From Metabacillus flavus (GTDB lineage Bacteria > Bacillota > Bacilli > Bacillales > Bacillaceae), in the NCBI RefSeq assembly GCF_018283675.1, contig NZ_JAGVRK010000001.1, positions 1,364,001 to 1,428,000 on the forward strand: DNA of 64,000 nucleotides, given 5' to 3'. Within the stretch, counting starts at the first letter, position 1; the number at the start of each line of letters is the position of its first letter. Positions 34,382 through 45,188 of this stretch are shown here, piece by piece. A program made the translations under genes and the position numbers. The notes below the pieces were generated by a model, which saw only the letters and a list, made by a program, of their open reading frames with translations, ran no database searches and was not told the DNA's origin.

Positions 34382-34966
34382 GTGCAGCTGAATCGATTAG
34401 TACAATTTCATAAAGCGATGGGCGACCCAACCAGGCTGAGGATCATTGCGATACTTTCCGATGGTCCTAAGCACGGTCAGGCACTGGCGGGCATACTCGG
34501 ACTCACTCCTCCAACCATTACCCATCATCTGACCAAATTAAAAGAGATGAATCTTGTCCATCAAAAACGTGAAAAGAACACCATCTATTACTTCCTGCAG
34601 GATAAAGTTATTGAAAAGCATGCGAGCGATATCGTTCAGCTTATGCAGCCGAAAGAGGGGAATGGAATGAAGGAATTGACAGGGGAACACATGAAAGTCG
34701 TTCATAATTACTTAACGAAAGATGGAAAACTTAAAACCATTCCGTCCCAGCGCAAACGCAAACTAATGGTGCTCTTCTACATAGCAAAAGAATTCGAACC
34801 CGGCAGAAAGTACACAGAAAAGGAAATAAATGAAGCGATAAAAGTGTATCACGAAGACTTTGCTACCATCAGGAGGGAATTTATTGTGAATGGAATCATG
34901 TACCGCGACAACAGCATCTACGAATTAAACCCGAAGGAATTGTGGGCAGGAATAGAGGGGAATTGA
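34382..34966 (+). CDS. ArsR-family regulator with C-terminal DUF2087
   Basis: In the 194-residue protein, residues 1-80 are an ArsR-type winged helix (FHKAMGDPTRLRIIAIL, LGLTPPTITHHLTKLKEMNL). Residues about 105-185 form a DUF2087 domain (LTKDGKLKTIPSQRKRKLMV, KYTEKEINEAIKVYHEDF, TIRREFIVNGIMYRDNS). No cysteine metal site (ELCVCDL type) is present, so metal sensing is unlikely. GTG 34382 follows AAGGAGATGTAC. It has its own promoter with an overlapping palindrome. No obvious regulated neighbour follows; it ends before a repeat. Confidence 0.87.
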   Translation: MQLNRLVQFHKAMGDPTRLRIIAILSDGPKHGQALAGILGLTPPTITHHLTKLKEMNLVHQKREKNTIYYFLQDKVIEKHASDIVQLMQPKEGNGMKELTGEHMKVVHNYLTKDGKLKTIPSQRKRKLMVLFYIAKEFEPGRKYTEKEINEAIKVYHEDFATIRREFIVNGIMYRDNSIYELNPKELWAGIEGN

Positions 34967-35032
34967 TTTTGCAGATGTTGCCATGAAGTGTCCGGAAAGT
35001 CTGTTTTCAAAGCTCCTTTCGCATTATTACAT

Positions 35033-35265
35033 TGGATTGGTTTTGGCGGATTTTCGCTGCAGGTTACTCCCTTTCCGCTGGGCGGGAGGTGAGCCTCCTT
35101 GCGGCCGGGCACCTGCGGGATCTCACCTGTCCCGCTGCTCCTGCAGGAGTCGCGCACCCTCCGCTCCAATCAGCCTAACCCGTAATTGTTCAAATTACTA
35201 AAAAATAACCCCCGGGATGCTCATACGGGGGGTTCAATTTCAATTATTTCCTCTCGGCCGGACTT
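35033..35265 (-). repeat. Dispersed repeat, copy B (full length, with terminator)
   Basis: The order is GGATTGGTTTTGGCGGATTT, a G+C-rich part with GGGCGGGAGGTGAGCCTCC and CTGTCCCGCTGCTCCTGCAG (inverted-repeat character), CGCTCCAATCAGCCTAACCC, GTAATTGTTCAAATTACT, and the terminator AACCCCCGGGATGCTCATACGGGG (35207-35234). On the minus strand this terminator has a T tract and lies downstream of mtnA. It is highly similar to 52196-52400. Confidence 0.8.
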
Positions 35266-35363
35266 ATTAGACAACCCCATGGCGATGAAAAGATGTCTTT
35301 CCAATTTCCCGGTCCCTACTATGCTGGCGACTATTAAATAGCCCTCAAAGGAGTTCCTCCATT

Positions 35364-36428
35364 TCAACGGACTTTATCCGCAAACAGCTCCTCAATTCCA
35401 GCCTTTAAATCACCGGTAAGTACACCTTTTTCTGTAACAATACCTGATATAAGATTCGCAGAGGTAACATCAAATGCAGGGTTAAAAACCTGGATTCCTT
35501 CAGGTGCAATTAGTGTGCCGGCAATCTCAGTGATTTCTCTAGAATCTCGTTCTTCAATCGGAATATCTGCTCCTGAATCGATGCTAAAGTCGAATGTGGA
35601 GAGAGGGGCTGCAATGTAGAATGGAATATGAAAAGCCTTTGCTAAAATAGCCAGGTTATATGTGCCGATTTTATTGGCTGTATCTCCATTGCGGGCGATG
35701 CGGTCGGCCCCTGTAATAATGGCGGAAATGTTCTTCTTCTGAATCGTGAAGGCAGCCATATTGTCAGTAATGAGTGTTACATCGATTCCCGCCTGCATCA
35801 ATTCCCATGCTGTCAGCCGTGCACCCTGAAGGACTGGGCGGGTTTCACAAGCATATACCTGAAGAGGAAAATCCTGTTCCTGCGCTAAATAAAATGGCGC
35901 AAGAGCGGTCCCGTAACGGGCTGTTGCAATGGATCCAGCGTTGCAGATGGTCATAATGCGGTCGTTTTTATTAAAGAGCTTCAGAGCATGCTGGCCGATT
36001 TGCCTGCACGTTTCCTCATCCTCCACCTGTATTTGGATGGCTTCGTGGATCAGATTGGTTTTGGCTTCATTGACCGATTTTACTTGGCTGCAGGCGGCAG
36101 TTAAACGGTTGAGTGCCCAGGCAAGGTTCACAGCCGTTGGCCGGGAGCCAGCCAGATAGTTTTTTTCCTCATTGAGTTTGGAGAGAAAGGATTCAATTTC
36201 CGTTTCCTCGTAGCGGGATGCAGACAGGGCAAGACCGAATGCAGCAGTAATGCCGATTGCCGGTGCCCCTCTGACCTTTAAAGTTTGGATCGCATGCCAT
36301 ACCTCTTGAATCGTATTTAATTCAATATATTCGGTAACGGCAGGCAGCTTTTGCTGATCAAGCAATGAAATATAGGTTTCCTTCCATTCAACAGAACGGG
36401 GGATTGTGAAAGAATGCTGTTGTGTCAT
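35364..36428 (-). CDS. mtnA: S-methyl-5-thioribose-1-phosphate isomerase
   Basis: This second step of the methionine salvage pathway converts 5-methylthioribose-1-phosphate to the ribulose form. The 354 residues contain the eIF2B-like fold, with [15 protein letters not shown], the catalytic Cys162 in [16 protein letters not shown] and the catalytic Asp242 in [23 protein letters not shown] 36428 follows GGAGGATTTTACGAAC. It is the second gene of the mtnK-mtnA operon, 18 bases after mtnK, and is controlled by the SAM riboswitch upstream of mtnK. Confidence 0.97.
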   Translation of the reverse strand: MTQQHSFTIPRSVEWKETYISLLDQQKLPAVTEYIELNTIQEVWHAIQTLKVRGAPAIGITAAFGLALSASRYEETEIESFLSKLNEEKNYLAGSRPTAVNLAWALNRLTAACSQVKSVNEAKTNLIHEAIQIQVEDEETCRQIGQHALKLFNKNDRIMTICNAGSIATARYGTALAPFYLAQEQDFPLQVYACETRPVLQGARLTAWELMQAGIDVTLITDNMAAFTIQKKNISAIITGADRIARNGDTANKIGTYNLAILAKAFHIPFYIAAPLSTFDFSIDSGADIPIEERDSREITEIAGTLIAPEGIQVFNPAFDVTSANLISGIVTEKGVLTGDLKAGIEELFADKVR

Positions 36429-36446
36429 GTTCGTAAAATCCTCCTA

Positions 36447-37899
<1,453 letters not shown>

Positions 37900-37976
37900 T
37901 ATGTTTTAATTTTTCGAATGTTTTAATTGTTTCGTAATCACTTGATGAAAATGTTACCAGCTAAGGAATGGGGCTG

Positions 37977-38783
37977 TCAATCCCTTTTTACAAAAGATTG
38001 ATAAAATTCCGGACGCCGGTCCTCAAAAACGGGAATTTGTTTTCGAATCGCCGCAATTTCACTGAGATCCAGTTCCGCCCTTAACACTTCTTCACCTTCC
38101 CCAGCTTCAGCAATTACATTCCCCCATGGGTCAATGACGAGTGAATGACCGGCAAACTGATTGTGAGGATCAGATCCAGAGCGGTTGCAGGCAACAATAA
38201 ATGCCTGATTTTCAATGGCTCTCGCTATAAGAAGGGATCTCCAGTGCTGAAGGCGGGGAAGTGGCCACTCTGCAGCAACAAAGAGCACCTCTGCACCATT
38301 TGAGGCATGTTCGCGCATCCATTCCGGAAAACGGATGTCATAGCAGATAAACCCTGCACAGTTTAAGCCGTCTAACGTAAATAGTCCGCTTTCTTTTCCG
38401 GCTGTCAGGTAATGATGTTCATTCATCAGCTTAAATAAGTGCAGCTTGCTGTACTCGTGAACCAGGGTTCCTTCACGATCAAAGATGAGCATGGTATTGG
38501 TGACCTTATGGCCGGATTTTTTTGCGATAGATCCAGCAATCAAATTGACGCTGTTTTTCTTTGCAAGCTCGGAAAGGAAAACTTTTGAATCTTTGCCTTC
38601 TTCATCTGCAATTGTTTCAAGTCTTGTCAGATCGTAGCCGGTGTTCCATAATTCCGGCAGGATGAGAAAGTCCGGCGCCTCTTTTTTGATCGCTTCTTCC
38701 ATTGCATGAGACACGCGCCTTTTATTTTCTGCAGGATCGCCAAATGCGATATCAATTTGAATGCAGCAGATTGTATGTTTCAT
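37977..38783 (-). CDS. mtnU: Carbon-nitrogen hydrolase MtnU (omega-amidase type)
   Basis: This is a nitrilase-superfamily hydrolase of 268 residues. The Glu-Lys-Cys triad is visible: LILPELWNTGYDL, EYSKLHLFKLMNE and GFICYDIRFPEW. In methionine salvage, MtnU-type omega-amidases hydrolyse the 2-oxoglutaramate formed when the aminotransferase MtnE uses glutamine. That fits its position divergent from mtnE. GAAGGAAGC precedes ATG 38783. It ends just before the S-box leader of mtnK and has no S-box of its own. Confidence 0.92.
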   Translation of the reverse strand: MKHTICCIQIDIAFGDPAENKRRVSHAMEEAIKKEAPDFLILPELWNTGYDLTRLETIADEEGKDSKVFLSELAKKNSVNLIAGSIAKKSGHKVTNTMLIFDREGTLVHEYSKLHLFKLMNEHHYLTAGKESGLFTLDGLNCAGFICYDIRFPEWMREHASNGAEVLFVAAEWPLPRLQHWRSLLIARAIENQAFIVACNRSGSDPHNQFAGHSLVIDPWGNVIAEAGEGEEVLRAELDLSEIAAIRKQIPVFEDRRPEFYQSFVKRD

Positions 38784-38886
38784 TTCAGACCAGCTTCCTT
38801 CAGATGAATTTTAGCTTTACTTTTTGTTATTAACACTATATGATTTTGGACTAGAATTTCAAGAATTTTTTGAGAAGGTGGAATAA

Positions 38887-40071
38887 ATGAATTTTTTTGA
38901 GCCATCCCGCTTGCTAAAACGCTTGCCTGAGCAGTTCTTTGCTGCGTTAGCAATGAAGGCGGCCGCCAAAGTGAAAGCTGGATATGACGTGATAAACCTC
39001 GGCCAGGGGAATCCCGATCGGCCGACGCCTGAGCATATTGTAATGGCGCTTCAAAAGGCTTCAGGCGATCCGGCCAATCACAAGTATTCTCCCTTCAGAG
39101 GGAAACATTCGCTGAAGGAAGCTGCAGCAAAGTTTTACGAAAGAGAATATGGGGTTCTATTGGATCCCGAAACTGAAATTGCCGTCCTCTTTGGGGGAAA
39201 AGCGGGTCTTGTTGAGCTTCCACAATGCCTTATGAATTCAGGAGACATTGCTCTCGTACCAGATCCGGGCTATCCGGATTACTGGTCTGGGGTAGAAATG
39301 GCAGAAGCGGAGATGTACACAATGCCTTTGCTTGAAGAAAACCAGTTTTTCCCCGATTATACAAAAATTCCGCCTGGTATTCTGGACTCCGCAAAGCTAA
39401 TGTTCCTGAACTATCCGAACAACCCGACAGGAGCTGCAGCCAGCAAAGAGTTTTTCGAAAAGACAGTCGAACTGGCGAAAAAACATCATATCTGCATGGT
39501 GCATGATTTTGCATACGGAGCGATCGGTTTTGATGGTGAAAAGCCCCTCAGTTTCCTTCAGACACCCGGCGCAAAGGAAACTGGAATCGAAATCTATACA
39601 CTTTCCAAGACGTTCAATATGGCCGGATGGAGAGTGGCATTTGCAGCAGGCAATCCGTCGGTTATTGATGCGATCAATTTATATCAGGACCACATGTATG
39701 TAAGTGTGTTTGGTGCCATTCAGGATGCAGCAGAGGCAGCACTGCTCGATGAGAGCGAAAGCACAAAAGAACTTGTCCAAATGTATGAAAACCGCAGAAA
39801 TACACTTGTAAAAGCTTTTCGCGGCATCGGCTGGGATATTCAGGCGCCCAAGGGAAGTTTTTTCGCCTGGCTTAAAGTGCCTGAGGGATACACATCACAG
39901 GAGTTTTCCGATATTCTTTTAGAAAAAGCACATGTAGTCACTGCGCCTGGCAATGGCTTCGGGCAGTTTGGAGAAGGCTACCTCCGCGCAGGTCTGCTGA
40001 CAGACGAAAGCCGGATTGAGGAAGCAGCCGCCCGCATATCAAAGCTTGGTTTATTTGCAATGGCAGATTAA
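38887..40071 (+). CDS. mtnE: Methionine salvage aminotransferase MtnE
   Basis: This PLP-dependent class I aminotransferase has 394 residues. It converts 2-oxo-4-methylthiobutyrate to methionine, the final salvage step. The INLGQGNPDRPTPEHI substrate loop, FLNYPNNPTGAAAS and the PLP lysine Lys241 in TLSKTFNMAGWRVAF are visible. The start is ATG 38887 with GAAGGTGGAATAA upstream. It is divergent from mtnU and followed by the S-box-controlled mtnWXBD operon. Confidence 0.95.
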   Translation: MNFFEPSRLLKRLPEQFFAALAMKAAAKVKAGYDVINLGQGNPDRPTPEHIVMALQKASGDPANHKYSPFRGKHSLKEAAAKFYEREYGVLLDPETEIAVLFGGKAGLVELPQCLMNSGDIALVPDPGYPDYWSGVEMAEAEMYTMPLLEENQFFPDYTKIPPGILDSAKLMFLNYPNNPTGAAASKEFFEKTVELAKKHHICMVHDFAYGAIGFDGEKPLSFLQTPGAKETGIEIYTLSKTFNMAGWRVAFAAGNPSVIDAINLYQDHMYVSVFGAIQDAAEAALLDESESTKELVQMYENRRNTLVKAFRGIGWDIQAPKGSFFAWLKVPEGYTSQEFSDILLEKAHVVTAPGNGFGQFGEGYLRAGLLTDESRIEEAAARISKLGLFAMAD

Positions 40072-40086
40072 ACAATGTAAAAAAGG

Positions 40087-40115
40087 TTGACAGAGCATTC
40101 AATTCCTGTAATAAT
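40087..40115 (+). promoter_or_regulatory. Probable promoter of the mtnWXBD leader
   Basis: TTGACA (40087-40092), a 16- to 17-base spacer and TAATAAT (40109-40115), 16 bases after the mtnE stop and about 50 bases before the S-box. Confidence 0.55.
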
Positions 40116-40163
40116 CCAAATTAATTGAAAATTTAACCTGCGGATATCTAGCAGGTCCATATT

Positions 40164-40279
40164 GTACTTATCAAGAGCAGGTGGAGGGACTAGCCCTATG
40201 AAGCCCGGCAACCGACCAGGACATTTACGTTCGGGCACGGTGCTAATTCTTGCAGCAGACATGCTGAGGGATAAGGTAC
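40164..40279 (+). promoter_or_regulatory. SAM-I riboswitch (S-box) before mtnW
   Basis: The blocks are CTTATCAAGAGCAGGTGGAGGGACTAG (split over the P1 and P2 strands), CCCTATGAAGCCCGGCAACC, CGGGCACGGTGCTAATTC and a closing GAGGGATAAG. P1 pairs GTACTTATC with GATAAGGTAC. The aptamer is followed by the terminator at 40296-40334. Confidence 0.97.
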
Positions 40280-40295
40280 TGCAGTATTATCATGC

Positions 40296-40334
40296 AAAGC
40301 CTCTTCTCTCGCGATGAAGAGGCTTTTTATTTTT
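40296..40334 (+). terminator. Terminator of the mtnW SAM riboswitch
   Basis: AAAGCCTCTTC pairs with GAAGAGGCTTT, followed by TTATTTTTA. Confidence 0.9.
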
Positions 40335-40375
40335 AGGCTATGTTAAGGCATTAAGTTGATTTTTTTTACACCTGT

Positions 40376-40410
40376 TGATTGGAGCGAACGCTTGCAGCGG
40401 AAATCAGCAG
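40376..40410. repeat. Short dispersed repeat fragment in the mtnW leader
   Basis: TTGATTGGAGCGAACGCTTGCAGCGGAAATCAGCAG matches the fragment at 16949-16983 and the edges of the larger repeat copies. It lies between the riboswitch terminator and mtnW. An inverted arrangement (TTGATT / AATCAG) could form a weak hairpin in the leader. Confidence 0.5.
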
Positions 40411-40460
40411 CTAAGACTAGCAGAGCTTATTTTTTAAAAGCAAAAAAGCGAGGGACAAAA

Positions 40461-41702
40461 ATGAGTGAAATCATCGCAACCTATCTTGTTCATGACCGGA
40501 AGGGAAACTTAGAGAAAAAGGCAGAAGGCATAGCGCTCGGACTAACAATCGGTTCTTGGACTGATCTGCCGGAGCTTGAAAAAGAACAGCTGAAAAAGCA
40601 TAAGGGAACAGTCATTACCGCTGCAGAGCTGGAGGAGGACAGGGACGCAAGCACGTACCTTGGAGGTAAACACACAAAGGGGCTTATTAAAATTGCTTAT
40701 CCGGCGGTTAATTTCAGTCCGGATCTGCCGGCCATTTTAACGACAGTATTCGGGAAGCTTTCATTGGACGGTGAAGTGAAGCTGGTGGACTTAGAGTTCT
40801 CAGACTCTCTGGCAAAGCATTTCCCTGGTCCTAAATTTGGAATCGACGGAATCAGAGAAAAAATTAATGTTTACAACCGGCCGCTGCTGATGAGTATTTT
40901 CAAAGGAGTAATCGGCAAGGATTTAGGTTATTTGGAGGAGCAGCTGTATGATCAGCTTGCAGGCGGGATGGATTTGGTTAAGGATGACGAAATTTTGTTT
41001 GAAAATCCCATGACACCATTCTTTGATAGGGTCAAGCGAGGCAGACAAATAATAAATCTTTTGAAGGAAGAGACAGGAAAAAATTCTTTATATGCTGTCA
41101 ATCTGACCGGACGGACATCCGAACTCCGAGATAAAGCGAGATTGGCTGCTGAGGCTGGAGCAACGGCACTGCTGTTCAATGTTCATGCTTACGGGCTGGA
41201 TGTTCTGCAATCCCTGGCAGAGGATGATGAAGTGCCGGTTCCTATCATGGCTCATCCTGCTGTGAGCGGGGCGTTCGCAGCATCAGAGTTTTACGGATTC
41301 TCCTATTCTTTAATTCTGGGAAAACTAACCCGCCTAGCCGGAGCTGATTTCTCTTTATTTCCGTCCCCTTACGGCAGCGTAGCGCTAAAGAGAAAAGAAG
41401 CACTTGGAATAGCTGAGGAGTGTACAGTCTCCTCTGTGTACAAAAAAGTATTTCCAGTACCCTCAGCCGGAATACATCCCGGGCTGGTGCCTGTCATCAT
41501 GAAAGATTTTGGGAATGACAGCATCATTAATGCAGGGGGAGGGATTCATGGCCATCCGAACGGAGCTAAAGGAGGAGCAGCAGCATTTCGTTCAGCAGTT
41601 GATGCGGTTCTTGAAGGCAGAACCCTCGAAGAAAAAGCAAGGTCGGATGAGCATCTGGAAAAGGCCCTGAAACTCTGGGGCCAGTACGAGGCTGCAAAAT
41701 GA
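40461..41702 (+). CDS. mtnW: 2,3-diketo-5-methylthiopentyl-1-phosphate enolase (RuBisCO-like)
   Basis: This RuBisCO-like protein, which acts as a tautomerase/enolase in methionine salvage, has 413 residues (B. subtilis 414). The carbamylated lysine region [20 protein letters not shown] holds the metal ligands. Other landmarks are [10 protein letters not shown] and [18 protein letters not shown] 40461 follows GCGAGGGAC. The 35-codon upstream extension has no ribosome binding site and crosses the leader. First gene of mtnWXBD, with overlapping downstream starts. Confidence 0.96.
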   Translation: MSEIIATYLVHDRKGNLEKKAEGIALGLTIGSWTDLPELEKEQLKKHKGTVITAAELEEDRDASTYLGGKHTKGLIKIAYPAVNFSPDLPAILTTVFGKLSLDGEVKLVDLEFSDSLAKHFPGPKFGIDGIREKINVYNRPLLMSIFKGVIGKDLGYLEEQLYDQLAGGMDLVKDDEILFENPMTPFFDRVKRGRQIINLLKEETGKNSLYAVNLTGRTSELRDKARLAAEAGATALLFNVHAYGLDVLQSLAEDDEVPVPIMAHPAVSGAFAASEFYGFSYSLILGKLTRLAGADFSLFPSPYGSVALKRKEALGIAEECTVSSVYKKVFPVPSAGIHPGLVPVIMKDFGNDSIINAGGGIHGHPNGAKGGAAAFRSAVDAVLEGRTLEEKARSDEHLEKALKLWGQYEAAK

Positions 41703-42361
41703 AGCCAGTAATATTTTGCGACTTCGATGGAACCATCACAATAAATGACAACATTATCGAAATCATGAAGCAGTTTGCCCCTCCTGAATGGGAGGAGCTA
41801 AAGAATCAGGTCCTGAATAGAACCATTTCAGTAAAAGAAGGGGTCGGTAAAATGTTTTCCCTGCTGCCCTCTTCTAAAAGGGAGGAAATCACCAGCTACC
41901 TATTGGATCAAGCCGAAATTAGGGAAGGATTTACTGAATTTGCAGCCTATGCAAAAGAGCAGAATATCGAATTGTACATTGTTAGCGGAGGAATTGATTT
42001 TTTCGTTCATCCTCTCCTTAATGGTCAGATTGAGCAGCAAAAAATCTTTTGCAATGAGGCGGACTTTCAAGGAGAACAAATCCTTATTCATTGGCCGCAT
42101 CCATGTGATGCAGACAGCGGGTGTGAAATGGAGTGCGGCTGCTGCAAGCCCTCCATCATTCGCGGCATAGCAAGCACTGATCAGGAAATCATTGTAATTG
42201 GAGATTCTGTTACCGACCTGGAAGCAGCAAAAATGGCTGACTTTGTCATTGCACGGGACTATTTGCTTGATAAGGTTAAAGAGCAGCATTTATCATTCGA
42301 ACCGTTTGAAACATTCCATGATGTAGTGAGCATTTTAGAGAAGAGGAGGGTGAGTGTATGA
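41699..42361 (+). CDS. mtnX: 2-hydroxy-3-keto-5-methylthiopentenyl-1-phosphate phosphatase
   Basis: This HAD-superfamily phosphatase removes the phosphate to give the acireductone. The 220 residues have motif [11 protein letters not shown] (residues 5-14), motif [11 protein letters not shown] and motif [18 protein letters not shown]. The Cys-rich MECGCCKP loop near the middle may bind a metal. ATG 41699 overlaps the mtnW stop (ATGA), and its own stop overlaps mtnB. Confidence 0.95.
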   Translation: MKPVIFCDFDGTITINDNIIEIMKQFAPPEWEELKNQVLNRTISVKEGVGKMFSLLPSSKREEITSYLLDQAEIREGFTEFAAYAKEQNIELYIVSGGIDFFVHPLLNGQIEQQKIFCNEADFQGEQILIHWPHPCDADSGCEMECGCCKPSIIRGIASTDQEIIVIGDSVTDLEAAKMADFVIARDYLLDKVKEQHLSFEPFETFHDVVSILEKRRVSV

Positions 42362-42987
42362 GGACGATTATGGAACAGCGCTGGCGTGAGCTGGCTGAAG
42401 TAAAACGGGAGCTTGCGGGAAGAGATTGGTTTCCTGCTACAAGCGGCAATCTGGCAATCAAAACGGGCAGTGAGCCATTAACCTTTTATGTTACAGCGAG
42501 CGGCAAGGATAAGCGGAAGGAAAGCTCGGAGGATTTTTTGCTTGTTGACGGCAGCGGGCAGCCGGCAGAAGAAACGACCCTGAAGCCGTCTGCTGAGACC
42601 CTCCTTCATATTGAGGTTTATACAAGAACGAATGCTGGATGCAGTTTGCATGTTCATACGGTGGACAATAATGTGATTTCTGAGCTGTATGCTCATGAAG
42701 GGTCAATTACCTTCACTGGGCAGGAAATTATTAAAGCCTTTGGCCTGTGGGAGGAAGATGCTTCCTTCACCATTCCCATCATTCCGAATCATGCCGACAT
42801 CCCTCAGCTCGCCCGGGTATTCGGACAGCATGTCCATGAAGATGCCGGTGCCGTTCTGATCAGGAATCATGGAATTACTGTATGGGGAAGAGATGCCTTT
42901 GAAGCAAAAAAATATTTAGAAGCTTGCGAATTTCTATTCTCTTATCATCTTAAACTCAAGCAATTCAGCGCGATAACAATCAACTAA
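42358..42987 (+). CDS. mtnB: Methylthioribulose-1-phosphate dehydratase
   Basis: This class II aldolase-fold dehydratase dehydrates methylthioribulose-1-phosphate. The 209 residues carry GNLAIKT, the zinc-binding [15 protein letters not shown] histidines, and a second site ...[16 protein letters not shown] 42358 overlaps the mtnX stop. It acts between MtnA and MtnW, although it is encoded after them. Confidence 0.95.
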   Translation: MRTIMEQRWRELAEVKRELAGRDWFPATSGNLAIKTGSEPLTFYVTASGKDKRKESSEDFLLVDGSGQPAEETTLKPSAETLLHIEVYTRTNAGCSLHVHTVDNNVISELYAHEGSITFTGQEIIKAFGLWEEDASFTIPIIPNHADIPQLARVFGQHVHEDAGAVLIRNHGITVWGRDAFEAKKYLEACEFLFSYHLKLKQFSAITIN

Positions 42988-43001
42988 TAGGGGGAAAAGC
43001 A

Positions 43002-43538
43002 ATGGCATCGATTTATTTTCAAGGTACAGGCGAAAGAATTAGCGATCAGGACCAAGTCGCAGCATTTTTAGAAAAGCAAGAAGTCATTTACGAAAACTGG
43101 GATATTCAAAAGCTTCCAGGACATTTAGAGGAAAAGTATGATTTGTCTGATGAAGAAAAAGAAGAAATCCTGCAAGTATTCAAAACAGAAATAGAGGATA
43201 TCTCCAAAAGACGCGGCTATCAGGCACAGGATATCATTTCACTCTCTGACAAAACCCCTAATCTTGATGAGCTGCTGAAAAACTTCCAGCAGGAACACCA
43301 TCATACAGATGATGAAGTTAGATTTATTGTCAGCGGGCATGGGGTATTTATCATACAGGCAAAAGACGGCTCATTCTTCAATGTTGAGCTAGTTCCCGGT
43401 GATTTGATTTCCGTCCCTGAAAATATCCGACACTATTTTACACTTCAGGAAGACCGTAAAGTTGTAGCGGTAAGAATTTTCGTTACAAAAGAGGGCTGGG
43501 TGCCGATTTACGATAAAGAGGAATTGGGAGCAAAATAA
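43002..43538 (+). CDS. mtnD: Acireductone dioxygenase
   Basis: This cupin metalloenzyme oxidises the acireductone to 2-oxo-4-methylthiobutyrate (Fe form) or to methylthiopropionate plus CO (Ni form). The 178 residues have the metal ligands His99, His101 and Glu105 in EHHHTDDEVRFIVSG, and His144 in ENIRHYF. GGGGGAAAAGCA precedes ATG 43002. It is the last gene of mtnWXBD and is followed by a terminator. Confidence 0.96.
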   Translation: MASIYFQGTGERISDQDQVAAFLEKQEVIYENWDIQKLPGHLEEKYDLSDEEKEEILQVFKTEIEDISKRRGYQAQDIISLSDKTPNLDELLKNFQQEHHHTDDEVRFIVSGHGVFIIQAKDGSFFNVELVPGDLISVPENIRHYFTLQEDRKVVAVRIFVTKEGWVPIYDKEELGAK

Positions 43539-43541
43539 GAG

Positions 43542-43574
43542 AGAAACGGGGGAGTGCCTCCGTTTCTTTTTTTG
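43542..43574 (+). terminator. Terminator of the mtnWXBD operon
   Basis: GAAACGG pairs with CCGTTTC, extended by the GGGAG / CTC arm, and is followed by T8. Confidence 0.85.
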
Positions 43575-43963
43575 GTTAGCAAGGTTAAACCTGGCTGTTG
43601 ATTTCCATGGGGGGCCAAAGTGCCTAGTGGTTTACTTTACATAGTGGTACCTGCCCTTACTCAGCTGGTAGAGACCGGAATTTGTAAGTCCCATTTTTTC
43701 TGTCCAATGGGGCATGGAATTAAGCCGTTCACGCATTAATTTACCCCTACGCCCGTCTAAGAATCTGGCTATCCATCTTTTCACCAAGCCGCATACATAA
43801 AATAATTCAAGATTGTATTTAACAAACAGCGTTTTACGGGATTAGATTCATAAACTTAAAGGTAAAAAGATAATGACTGAAAAATCATAATTTTCTTTAC
43901 TTATTACCCCCTTAAGTGTAAAATTCTCTAAAATCCTTATCAGTCTACTTTACTAGGAGGGCT
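43575..43963. other. Intergenic region, 389 bp, without a recognised gene
   Basis: This region lies between mtnD and the CbpA-like gene. I see no tRNA, known riboswitch or ORF with a ribosome binding site. It is A+T-rich to the right and mixed in the middle (CCATGGGGGGCC near 43608 and TCTGTCCAATGGGGCATGG near 43700). It could hold a small RNA, but nothing in it is diagnostic. Confidence 0.4.
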
Positions 43964-43966
43964 ATG

Positions 43967-44623
43967 ATGAAAATTCGTTATAATTATGTGGAAAAAGAAA
44001 AGGTAAAATATTGCGAGGCTTCAAGTACTGTAAAAGAAGCATATGATCAATTGAAGAAAACCGGATACAGAAGCATTCCGGTTCTAGATGAAAGCGGGAA
44101 AAAATTTGCCGGTTTGATCTACAAGGTTACCCTCCTTGAATATTATCATGAACAGGATGGAAAAGATGAAGATTCAATCACGTCACTCATTAAAGATCAG
44201 GATGCTTTTATTTCTGAGGAAGAATCATTTATCAAAGCGTTTTTAACGATAAAAAGGCTGCCATTTCTTGCGGTTATTAATGATGAACAGGAATTTGCAG
44301 GAATCATGACCCATGCAAATATTATGAATGTACTGGAGGACTCTTTCGGTATGAAGACAGGCGGATATTTAATGACTGTCGCAACGAAGGAGCACAAGGG
44401 AGCCATCAAGGAATTGGTAAGCACAGTAAAGGACGTTAATATAGAGGGAATGCTAACCTTGGATAATGGGGATTATTTGCGCAGAATTGTCTTAAATCTA
44501 TCGCATGAATTGACGGAGAAGAAGCTGAATAAGATTATCAGCAAGCTGGAAGAAAAGGATTTCCGCGTCACCTTTATTGATGATGTTCATAAAGAAAAGG
44601 CTGCCGCAGGTAAAGGAAAGTAA
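43967..44623 (+). CDS. cbpA: CBS-domain protein, probable c-di-AMP-binding CbpA
   Basis: The 218-residue protein has two CBS domains (about 15-130, with GYRSIPVLDESGKKFAGLIY and LPFLAVINDEQEFAGIMTHAN) followed by a C-terminal ACT-like region (about 140-205). This layout is that of the CbpA class of c-di-AMP receptors described in Listeria, and differs from the shorter DarB/YkuL type. c-di-AMP binding is inferred from family resemblance. I prefer ATG 43967 because AGGAGG is six bases upstream. ATG 43964 is three bases closer. Confidence 0.75.
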   Translation: MKIRYNYVEKEKVKYCEASSTVKEAYDQLKKTGYRSIPVLDESGKKFAGLIYKVTLLEYYHEQDGKDEDSITSLIKDQDAFISEEESFIKAFLTIKRLPFLAVINDEQEFAGIMTHANIMNVLEDSFGMKTGGYLMTVATKEHKGAIKELVSTVKDVNIEGMLTLDNGDYLRRIVLNLSHELTEKKLNKIISKLEEKDFRVTFIDDVHKEKAAAGKGK

Positions 44624-44640
44624 GTTTTATAGGAAATATC

Positions 44641-44676
44641 GGGCTTGAGGATGCGGTTCCTCAAGCTCTTTTATTT
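44641..44676 (+). terminator. Terminator after the CBS-domain gene
   Basis: GCTTGAGG pairs with CCTCAAGC around the loop ATGCGGTT, followed by TCTTTTATTTT. Confidence 0.85.
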
Positions 44677-44734
44677 TGGCTGTTTTTTCTGTTTCTGCAA
44701 TTATATATTTTTTTATAAAAAAATGGTTTAAGCT

Positions 44735-44751
44735 GTTCCCAAAATGGGAAC
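44735..44751. promoter_or_regulatory. Palindrome upstream of the Spo0E-like gene
   Basis: GTTCCC-AAAAT-GGGAAC is an interrupted perfect inverted repeat about 130 bases before the Spo0E-like start codon. No T tract follows it, so an operator is more likely than a terminator. The binding protein is unknown. Confidence 0.4.
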
Positions 44752-44884
44752 AAAATAATAAAATCTAAATATTAACAATTATGTAACATATTTATATATG
44801 ATTCGGCAAATTTTTCTCTAGGAATTTACAAAATTAGGTTTTTAAAATACCCAGCTTTTTTAAATCCTATGAGGAGGAGAAAAT

Positions 44885-45145
44885 GTGATTGAACAAGTGC
44901 AAAAAGAAGAATTAATTACTAAAATAAATGCTAAAAGAGAGGAAATGATTTCTGCTGCTGAATCCAAAAGCTACACGAGCAGCGAAGTCGTTAAATACAG
45001 TCAGGAATTGGACGAGCTATTGAATCAATTTCAGCAGCTTGAGTGGGAGGAACACAGGACCGCCACACCCTTTTCGAAGCTGGTCACCCGAGTGGCCAAG
45101 TGGGGATTTGCATCAGAGTCGCAGCAGGCTGCTGCAGAGCATTAA
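44885..45145 (+). CDS. Spo0E-like aspartyl-phosphate phosphatase
   Basis: The 86-residue protein carries the signature SQELDELLNQFQQ preceded by ITKINAKREEMISAAESKSY, a two-helix Spo0E fold. It would dephosphorylate Spo0A~P. The C-terminal 25 residues after the signature (FSKLVTRVAKWGFASES) are longer than in the smallest family members. GTG 44885 follows GAGGAGGAGAAAAT. It is probably expressed on its own, with an upstream palindrome at 44735. Confidence 0.88.
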   Translation: MIEQVQKEELITKINAKREEMISAAESKSYTSSEVVKYSQELDELLNQFQQLEWEEHRTATPFSKLVTRVAKWGFASESQQAAAEH

Positions 45146-45146
45146 A

Positions 45147-45184
45147 AAACAAGACTGGAGACAATAAGTTTCCAGTCTTGTTTG
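45147..45184. terminator. Bidirectional terminator, Spo0E-like / ZIP
   Basis: AAACAAGACTGGA pairs with TCCAGTCTTGTTT between convergent genes. Confidence 0.9.
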
Positions 45185-45188
45185 CATT

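Noticed and set aside
43575-43963. Possible tRNA or riboswitch after mtnD
   Set aside because: I looked for T-loop, anticodon and aptamer motifs and found none.
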